A stretch of 17,880 bases of DNA from Clostridiales bacterium. Lineage in GTDB: Bacteria; Bacillota; Clostridia; Lachnospirales; Lachnospiraceae. The stretch is from assembly GCA_019416265.1 (NCBI GenBank), contig DXXQ01000157.1, positions 1-17,880 of the forward strand, written 5' to 3'. The first letter of the stretch is position 1, and every line of letters begins with the position of its first letter. Below the pieces are notes generated by a model, which was not told the origin of the DNA, did not search any database, and saw only the letters and a list, made by a program, of their open reading frames with translations. Shown here one piece after another: positions 13,114 through 17,880 of this stretch. The position numbers and the translations under genes are program-made.

Positions 13114-15195
13114 ATGGAAATTATGATAGGAATACTTGTGTTTTTTCCCTTCCTTGGAGGTCTTGCCTGCATGATGGCGGGAAAAAGGAATGAGACGCTC
13201 AGGGACTGGCTGGCAGCAGCCGTGACGGTTATTGAGCTGGGACTGATGCTGGCTGTGTTTGTTCTGAACAGGGAGGCTGTCTGGCAGCAGAGCGGCGCCT
13301 GGAACAGCGCTGTGGCTTCCCTTCATTTAAAAGAGGTCTGCGGTCTGGGGCTGAATTTCCAGCTGGACGGATTTCGCCTGATCTACGGTCTGATCGCTGC
13401 TTTTATGTGGGCGATGGCGTGCCTGATGTCAAAAGAGTATCTGAAGCATCACGAGAACAGAAATCGATTTTATCTTTTTCTTTTACTGACGCTTGGGGCT
13501 ACCATGGGAGTTTTCCTGTCTGCAGATTTGTTTACAACCTTTGTTTTCTTTGAGATCATGTCCTTCACATCCTATGTGTGGGTGGTACAGGAAGAAGACC
13601 GGCCCTCCATACAGGCTGCGGGAACCTATCTTGCAGTGGCTGTGATCGGTGGTCTTGTAATGCTCATGGGGATTTTTATGCTGTATCACGAGCTTGGAAC
13701 TGTGACCATCGACAGACTTTACGAAGGTGTGAAACAGTGTGAAAACAAAGGGGTGATTTATGGAGCCGGCGCCTGTATGCTGGTGGGCTTCGGGGCCAAG
13801 GCAGGTGCGTTTCCCCTTCATATCTGGCTTCCCAAGGCACACCCGGTTGCTCCGGCTCCGGCGTCTGCCCTGCTGTCCGGTATTCTGACAAAAACGGGAA
13901 TTTATGGAATGCTTCTTCTTACGGCGAATCTTTTTCTTCATGACGGCGTATGGGGAGCGCTGATCCTGGCTCTGGGAACGGCAACGATGCTGGGCGGCGC
14001 ACTGCTGGCGGTTTTCTCCATAAATCTGAAAAGAACGCTTGCCTGTTCTTCCATGTCCCAGATTGGGTTTATCATGGTTGGAATCGGAATGCAGGGGCTT
14101 CTGGGGGAGGAGAACGGCCTGGCTGTTCACGGAACTCTCCTTCATATGATGAACCATTCCATGATCAAGCTGGTGTTATTCCTTGCGGCAGGTGTGGTAT
14201 TTATGAACACACATGCCCTTGATCTGAATGAAATCCGTGGATTCGGAAGAAAGAAGCCTTTCCTGAAAGGGATTTTCCTTATCGGTGCTCTGGCAATCGG
14301 AGGAATTCCCTTCTTTGGAGGATATGTGAGCAAAACCCTGCTTCACGAAAGTATCGTGGAGTTTGGCGGAGGCTGGCTGATGAAGGCTGTGGAATATGGG
14401 TTCTTATTTTCCGGCGGTCTTACAGTGGCGTACATGACGAAGCTTTATATGGCTGTGTTTACAGAACCCAATGCCTCTGCAAAGGTGCAGAAAAAATATG
14501 ATAACCAGAAGAAGTATATGAATACCCAGTCTGCTCTGGTGCTTGGGATCAGCGCTGCAGTTCTCCTTTTGTGGGGATTGTTCCCGGATAGTCTGATGGA
14601 CAGGGCTGCCCGGTTTGGACAGGGAATGATGCATCTTTTGGAAACTCCGGAAAGCGTTTCTTATTTCAGTCTGAAGAATCTTTCCGGAGCAGGGATTTCC
14701 ATTGGGATCGGTGTGATCGTCTATGTGTTCTTTATCCGAAAAGTCCTGATGGAAAAAACTGCCGGGGGTGACAGGTATGTGAACCGCTGGGTCTCCTGGC
14801 TGGATGTGGAGAATCTCATTTACAGACCTTTGCTTTTGGGCCTTCTTCCCCTTCTGGGCGGACTGGTCTGCAGAGTTCTTGACAGCTTCCTGGACGGAGT
14901 GGTCGTATTTCTCAGAAAGACGATTTATCGTGACAGTCCTCTTCCCCATGAGCTTACAGAGGGAAGTCTGTTTACCTTAAGTGCAGGCATCATCCTCAAC
15001 CGGTTCCGGGATGTGGCCAACAGTACCTGGAGACGGAAAAGACCGATTCAGAGGGATTACATTCATTATCTTGCTGTCCGCCGTGCGGAGAGCAGGCAGA
15101 ACAGTGTGGTGATCCGAAGAAGTATGTCTTTTGCTCTTCTCCTCACCTGCATTGGTCTTATGCTGACCTTATTCTATCTGATCATATTGTGGTAA
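13114..15195 (+). CDS. Antiporter-type subunit 4 (NuoL/HyfB-like, with C-terminal arm)
   Basis: A 693-residue NuoL/HycC-like membrane protein, the last and largest of the four. Ion-path residues are Glu147 in FFEIMS (TM5), Lys229 in GFGAKAGAFPLHIWLP with His236, AHPVAPAPASA (242-252), Lys260 in LTKTG (TM8), His344, His348 and Lys352 in HMMNHSMIKL (TM10) and Lys407 in FGGYVSKT (TM12). Beyond the core, residues about 525-693 contain a membrane segment (525-541), a hydrophobic stretch near 571-600, a long charged stretch (604-670), and a final membrane helix (671-692). This layout resembles the NuoL lateral arm and its anchoring last helix, which clamps neighbouring antiporter subunits in complex I. 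MrpA also has a large C-terminus, but its MbhD/MbhE part is encoded elsewhere here. GGGAGGAG precedes the ATG. A terminator follows. Confidence 0.87.
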   Translation: MEIMIGILVFFPFLGGLACMMAGKRNETLRDWLAAAVTVIELGLMLAVFVLNREAVWQQSGAWNSAVASLHLKEVCGLGLNFQLDGFRLIYGLIAAFMWAMACLMSKEYLKHHENRNRFYLFLLLTLGATMGVFLSADLFTTFVFFEIMSFTSYVWVVQEEDRPSIQAAGTYLAVAVIGGLVMLMGIFMLYHELGTVTIDRLYEGVKQCENKGVIYGAGACMLVGFGAKAGAFPLHIWLPKAHPVAPAPASALLSGILTKTGIYGMLLLTANLFLHDGVWGALILALGTATMLGGALLAVFSINLKRTLACSSMSQIGFIMVGIGMQGLLGEENGLAVHGTLLHMMNHSMIKLVLFLAAGVVFMNTHALDLNEIRGFGRKKPFLKGIFLIGALAIGGIPFFGGYVSKTLLHESIVEFGGGWLMKAVEYGFLFSGGLTVAYMTKLYMAVFTEPNASAKVQKKYDNQKKYMNTQSALVLGISAAVLLLWGLFPDSLMDRAARFGQGMMHLLETPESVSYFSLKNLSGAGISIGIGVIVYVFFIRKVLMEKTAGGDRYVNRWVSWLDVENLIYRPLLLGLLPLLGGLVCRVLDSFLDGVVVFLRKTIYRDSPLPHELTEGSLFTLSAGIILNRFRDVANSTWRRKRPIQRDYIHYLAVRRAESRQNSVVIRRSMSFALLLTCIGLMLTLFYLIILW

Positions 15196-15199
15196 AGCT

Positions 15200-15240
15200 G
15201 TGCTGCCGTACCTTTCGAGGGATGGCAGCATTTCCTTTTC
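15200..15240 (+). terminator. Rho-independent terminator of the Mrp/Mbh-like operon
   Basis: TGCTGCC (15201-15207) pairs with GGCAGCA (15224-15230), continued inside by a broken TACCT/AGGGA helix around a TTCG loop. A T-rich tail (TTTCCTTTTC) follows. It starts 5 bases after the stop of the last antiporter gene. Confidence 0.8.
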
Positions 15241-15274
15241 TCTTATCGGGGAAAATAATATGATTTATCACATG

Positions 15275-15289
15275 AAAGCGCAACGCTTT
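15275..15289. promoter_or_regulatory. Possible operator palindrome upstream of the small-ORF promoter
   Basis: AAAGCG (15275-15280), CAA, CGCTTT (15284-15289) is a perfect 6-bp inverted repeat within TGAAAGCGCAACGCTTTA. It lies 18 bases before the -35 box. It resembles LacI/CcpA-family operators, but the central spacing differs from the standard cre site, so the protein that would bind is unknown. Confidence 0.35.
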
Positions 15290-15307
15290 AAATTGCGAAA
15301 ATAATCA

Positions 15308-15336
15308 TTGACAACTCCGAAAAAAAGGGGTAATAT
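15308..15336 (+). promoter_or_regulatory. Strong sigma-A promoter of the small-ORF unit
   Basis: TTGACA (15308-15313), an exact 17-base spacer, and TAATAT (15331-15336) form a near-perfect housekeeping promoter. Transcription would start near 15343. It is the best-matching promoter in the window. Confidence 0.85.
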
Positions 15337-15408
15337 GTAAAAAGATGCTGAGGGGATTTTCAGACAGACCCGAAAGCATGACGATTGATAAAGAGGGAGG
15401 ATATTACC

Positions 15409-15516
15409 GTGGCAGAGAAGATGCAGAGCTTTATTTCCGCAGAATTTATGTATTTTGGTTACTTGGGCTATGATTACGGCACAGGTTCTTTTTGCTGCGG
15501 AGAATATCACGGATAA
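15409..15516 (+). CDS. Putative 35-residue small protein or leader peptide
   Basis: A GTG start follows a strong GAGGGAGG site (15393-15400) at 8 bases, about 65 bases after the predicted transcription start. The peptide begins MAEKMQSFISAEF, continues with a Tyr/Gly-rich stretch (MYFGYLGYDYGTGSF) and ends CCGEYHG. It has no signal peptide, no long hydrophobic helix and no family I recognise. It fills a self-contained unit with a promoter before it and a terminator 30 bases after it. The next gene downstream, a CHAP-like hydrolase, would without the intron begin only about 30 bases after the terminator stem, so the small ORF could be a leader in an attenuation system, a small functional protein, or just part of a structured RNA. 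I cannot choose between these; the start signals are the main support for translation. Confidence 0.5.
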   Translation: MAEKMQSFISAEFMYFGYLGYDYGTGSFCCGEYHG

Positions 15517-15545
15517 TATCTTTACAGGCAGGAAAGGTAAAGACG

Positions 15546-15581
15546 GCTGATATTTGCATGCGGCAGATATCAGCTTTTTTG
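15546..15581 (+). terminator. Rho-independent terminator after the small ORF
   Basis: GCTGATAT (15546-15553) pairs perfectly with ATATCAGC (15567-15574), with a short inner TGC/GCA helix, followed by T6 (15575-15580). The group II intron begins 12 bases after the stem. Confidence 0.9.
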
Positions 15582-16105
15582 TTTATGTGTGTCCAGCAAA
15601 GCTGGACTACACTTGCCGGTGTAAGTCCGGTCACGGTAATCGCCAGTGAGCCGTGTAGCTAAACTCGGTGCGTTGTAGTAATACAGGGTGCTAAGCGAGT
15701 GGATAAAGTAACCTTGAAAAAGGTGCGAGCAATCATGCAGACCGTAACATAAAGTGAATTCTGCCGTATCGTTAAAAAAGGTCTCGAAAGAGAGAAAAGG
15801 GAAGTTGAGCCTTGGTAAAATAGGCGAAAACCATGGAACGTGTGGAGAAACTGGAAAACAGCACGGAAGAATCCCTCGGTATAGAGGAAACGGTATGTAT
15901 GAAAAGTGTAGTTCGGAACTGGAGAGACCCTACCCATCACCGAAAGGTAAAGAGAAAGCGTATAAGCTTGGCGAAATCGTATTTCTGATGGAAGGGAGTC
16001 GGAGGGGAACATAGTACCGATAATGACTGTGCAAGAAAACGCAGTTTAGGGGAAGGTTCCCTACTTCATTCATGTTTGTAGAGAGGGTAAGAGTGAGAGA
16101 ATGTC

Positions 16106-17395
16106 ATGCGGACTAATAACTCCAAAGAAAAAGTTCGACAACTTCAAAACAAACTATATCTGACAGCCAAGAAGTGTGACAGCCGAAGATTTCATGCACT
16201 TTACGATAAGGTATATCGGGATGATGTACTTTTTGAGGCATGGAAACGGGTAAAAGCTAACAAAGGTTCCAGTGGTGTGGATGGTATCAAAATCGAGGAT
16301 GTTGAAGCGATGGGAATTGAAAAATACCTGTCAGAAATCAAATCAGAACTGATGAATGGAAAGTATAAACCATCTCCAGTAAAGCGAGTTATGATACCAA
16401 AACCAGACGGAAGTGAAAGACCTCTTGGAATACCAACGGTCAAGGACAGAATTGTGCAAATGGCTACAAAGATAGCAATAGAGCCAGTATTCGAAGCTGA
16501 CTTTAGAGAATGTTCCTATGGATTCCGACCGAAAAGAAGTGCAAAACAAGCACTGGAAGTAGTAAGGAAAGCGTGTAACAACAAGGGCTATTATGTAGTA
16601 GACGCAGATATTGAAAAGTTCTTTGACAATGTAAACCAAGAAAAGCTGATGAAACTGGTAGAGCAGAGAATATCAGACCGTAGGATATTGAAGCTGATAA
16701 AACAATGGTTAGTATCAGGAGTATTATACGGAAATGTACTGACAATCTCTGAACTGGGAACAAGCCAAGGTTCAGTCATATCTCCGTTACTGGCAAACAT
16801 TTACCTAAACACACTGGACAGATTGTGGGAAAAGCATGGACTTACTCACGGTATTCTTGTAAGGTACGCAGATGATACGGTAATCATTTGCAAGAATAAG
16901 AAAAGTGCAAATCACGCACTGAATTTATTGCAGTATATCATGGAAAAATTGGACTTAAAGCTACATCCAGTGAAGACAAAGATTGTCAGCATGTGGGACG
17001 GAAAAGAGGGATTTGACTTTCTTGGAATGCACCACAGAAGAATGACAACGGAAACACGCAAAGGACAACTGTACAAGGAAACGTATCAGTATCCAAGCAG
17101 AAAAGCCATGAAGAAAATGAAAGCCGAAGTCAAGAGGAATGTAAACAGCCGAAGTCTGCTAGTCGCAAAGGAAGAGGATTTAATAAAGAATCTGAATCCG
17201 AAAATCACAGGATGGAAGAATTATTATTCCACCAAGACAAGTGCAAAGTGGATGCAAGCATTAGACTGGTATATTATCTGTACTTTTACAAGGTGGTATA
17301 ACAAGAAACACCAAAGGCGAAATCGTATGTCAAAGGTGGGATTTGTTAGAAATAGCATTTATGAAAAAGGGTTAAGGAAAATGGCTGGAACATGA
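16106..17395 (+). CDS. ltrA: Group II intron reverse transcriptase/maturase
   Basis: A 429-residue intron-encoded protein. The reverse transcriptase part has KPDGSERPLGIPTVKDR (99-115), SYGFRPKRSA (137-146), the first catalytic aspartate in VVDADIEKFFDN (164-175, Asp168), SQGSVISPLLANIYL (220-234) and the YADD catalytic box (254-257), then FDFLGMHH (303-310). The maturase-specific domain X covers about 330-405, with ITGWKNYYS (367-375) and a basic end (KKHQRRNR). No HNH endonuclease domain follows; the protein stops at 429. The protein helps the intron fold and splice, and copies it into new sites by target-primed reverse transcription. The reading frame looks intact. Its ribosome binding site is weak (GAGAGGG about 20 bases before ATG, GAGAGA closer), and a slightly different start cannot be excluded. 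Confidence 0.92.
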   Translation: MRTNNSKEKVRQLQNKLYLTAKKCDSRRFHALYDKVYRDDVLFEAWKRVKANKGSSGVDGIKIEDVEAMGIEKYLSEIKSELMNGKYKPSPVKRVMIPKPDGSERPLGIPTVKDRIVQMATKIAIEPVFEADFRECSYGFRPKRSAKQALEVVRKACNNKGYYVVDADIEKFFDNVNQEKLMKLVEQRISDRRILKLIKQWLVSGVLYGNVLTISELGTSQGSVISPLLANIYLNTLDRLWEKHGLTHGILVRYADDTVIICKNKKSANHALNLLQYIMEKLDLKLHPVKTKIVSMWDGKEGFDFLGMHHRRMTTETRKGQLYKETYQYPSRKAMKKMKAEVKRNVNSRSLLVAKEEDLIKNLNPKITGWKNYYSTKTSAKWMQALDWYIICTFTRWYNKKHQRRNRMSKVGFVRNSIYEKGLRKMAGT

Positions 17396-17424
17396 CGTAA
17401 TGCTGTAGAAAGAAGAATGTCGGA

Positions 17425-17498
17425 AAGCCGTGTGAGGGAGAACCTCATGCACGGTTTGATGAGGGGAAAGAGGGCAAAAGCCCTCTAACCTACTCTAC
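17425..17498 (+). ncRNA. Group II intron domains V and VI with branch point and 3' splice site
   Basis: Domain V (17425-17457) pairs AAGCCGTG with CACGGTTT, has a TG bulge (17448-17449), an upper TGAGG/CCTCA stem and a GAGAA loop; the AGC catalytic triad is at 17426-17428. Domain VI (17461-17495) pairs GAG with CTC, leaves A17492 bulged as the likely branch point, then GGG with CCT and AGAGGGC with GCCCTCT around an AAAA loop. The 3' end AC is at 17497-17498. Domain V is 33 rather than 34 bases because the loop differs from a GNRA tetraloop. Confidence 0.85.
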
Positions 17499-17514
17499 TG
17501 AAAGGAATGATATT

Positions 17515-17880
17515 GTGAGTAAATTAGATGATTTCATTAAACTTGGCCACTACTATGCAAACAACGGAGGAACGAAGCCGTATCTGGAAAAACGCAGCAA
17601 TGCATATCTGGACGACTTCACAAAAAATGCCGGCAGTAACAACTACACAAAATTCGCCCGTGATGTAGACAGTTGGGGACAGCCTGGATGCCAGGCACAG
17701 CCGTGGTGCGCGGAGTACCAGTTCTGGAAGCTGGTTAAAATTCTGGGCATTACCAAAGCCCTGCAGATCATGGGCGGCGGATTCTACAACTGCCGCTCCA
17801 TCACGAACCATGCGAAAGCCAACGGGACCTGGAAGAAAAAGCCGAAGAAAGGAGCGCTTGTTATCTTCAGAAGTGCAGCG
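17515..17880 (+). CDS. CHAP-like cell-wall hydrolase, 5' part (cut by window end)
   Basis: The first 122 residues of an open frame that runs off the window. A GTG start at 17515 follows AAAGGA (17501-17506) at 8 bases. The sequence resembles the NlpC/P60-CHAP cysteine peptidase/amidase group of Clostridia: a helical start (DDFIKLGHYYANN), then FARDVDSWGQPGCQ (47-60) and QPWCAEYQFW (62-71), where Cys65 is the likely catalytic cysteine, and KKGALVIFRS (111-120) leading toward the expected His-containing strand. Such enzymes cut peptidoglycan peptides or amide bonds. No signal peptide is present, so export would need another route or a phage-lysin-like role. It sits just 16 bases after the 3' splice site of the intron and has no promoter of its own in view. 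The catalytic His and any wall-binding domains would lie outside the window. Confidence 0.7.
   Translation, partial: MSKLDDFIKLGHYYANNGGTKPYLEKRSNAYLDDFTKNAGSNNYTKFARDVDSWGQPGCQAQPWCAEYQFWKLVKILGITKALQIMGGGFYNCRSITNHAKANGTWKKKPKKGALVIFRSAA

Larger units (their letters stand above)
15587..17498 (+). mobile_element. Group II intron with intron-encoded reverse transcriptase
   Basis: The element is about 1.9 kb. Its 5' end fits the GUGYG rule as GTGTG (15587-15591). Domain I and the other ribozyme parts fill 15587 to about 16100, which holds no other gene. The ORF lies in domain IV, and domains V and VI are readable at 17425-17495. The 3' end fits the AY rule as ...CTCTAC (17498), six bases after the likely branch-point A. 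A candidate EBS1, ATAAA (15703-15707), matches TTTAT just before the 5' splice site (15582-15586); a second ATAAA occurs at 15750-15754. Insertion 12 bases after a terminator stem is what bacterial class C introns do, and the encoded protein lacks an endonuclease domain as in class C, but the exact class is not proven. The intron is more A-rich than its neighbours, a sign of separate origin. Confidence 0.88.

Noticed and set aside
5738..15195. Complex I or [NiFe]-hydrogenase operon
   Set aside because: No homologue of NuoB, C, D, H, I, E, F or G and no Cys-rich iron-sulfur or nickel-site motif is present; all ten products are membrane-arm subunits.
15378..15473. Alternative 31-residue frame (ATG at 15378) in the small-ORF unit
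   Set aside because: It has no good ribosome binding site, and the strong GAGGGAGG lies inside it and points to the GTG at 15409 instead.
15668..15672. GTGCG as an alternative intron 5' end
   Set aside because: It would leave too little sequence before the candidate EBS1 and discard the hairpins that start at 15592; GTGTG at 15587 fits the exon pairing better.
17524..17811. Minus-strand open frame under the CHAP-like gene
   Set aside because: It is antisense to a frame with clear CHAP-type motifs and a ribosome binding site, and shows no motif of its own.
1..17880. CRISPR array, tRNA or rRNA genes, prophage attachment sites
   Set aside because: No regularly spaced direct repeats, tRNA-like cloverleaf or rRNA sequence was noticed on reading both strands; the group II intron is the only mobile element seen.

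Overview
The window looks like a chromosomal piece of a Gram-positive, low-to-middle GC anaerobe of the Clostridia, most likely a Lachnospiraceae-type gut bacterium. This is inferred from strong AGGAGG-type ribosome binding sites, short intergenic gaps, intrinsic terminators after transcription units, and the families present. No rRNA or single-copy marker is in view, so genus is not claimed.

Layout. (1) 1-2627: the 3' end of a surface-polysaccharide operon. It holds a CapG/WbjD-type nucleotide-sugar 2-epimerase (178-1374) and a two-domain CapF/WbjC-type reductase with SDR and cupin parts (1392-2588), ended by a clear terminator. Together with a CapE-type enzyme, which is not in the window, these make UDP-N-acetyl-L-fucosamine. 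Tandem hairpins sit on the leader of the epimerase gene. (2) 2671-3120: a small protein with two helix-turn-helix-like motifs, then a shared terminator hairpin that separates it from the convergent genes. (3) 3270-5559, minus strand: a two-gene overlapping unit of secreted proteins, a PstS-like solute-binding protein and a beta-propeller-like protein. (4) 5662-15240, plus strand: one promoter, ten tightly packed genes and one terminator encoding a membrane complex of the Mrp/Mbh (cation/proton antiporter) superfamily: MrpE, F, G, a stand-alone MbhD domain, an MbhE-MrpB fusion, MrpC and then four different NuoL/M/N-type antiporter subunits in a row. The order matches the membrane arm of archaeal Mbh hydrogenases, but there is no hydrogenase or other redox gene. 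(5) 15275-15581: a compact transcription unit with a near-consensus promoter, a possible operator, a 35-residue ORF and a terminator. (6) 15587-17498: a complete-looking group II intron with its own reverse transcriptase/maturase, inserted 12 bases after that terminator stem. (7) 17515-end: the start of a CHAP-like cell-wall hydrolase gene, cut by the window edge.

The most interesting part is the ten-gene operon. All four antiporter-type subunits keep the conserved Glu and Lys residues of the ion path, the last has a NuoL-like C-terminal arm, and no electron-input module is present. This suggests a stand-alone, multi-channel Mrp-like ion antiporter. The second point of interest is the small ORF/terminator/intron/hydrolase arrangement at the right end, where the hydrolase gene has no visible promoter of its own.
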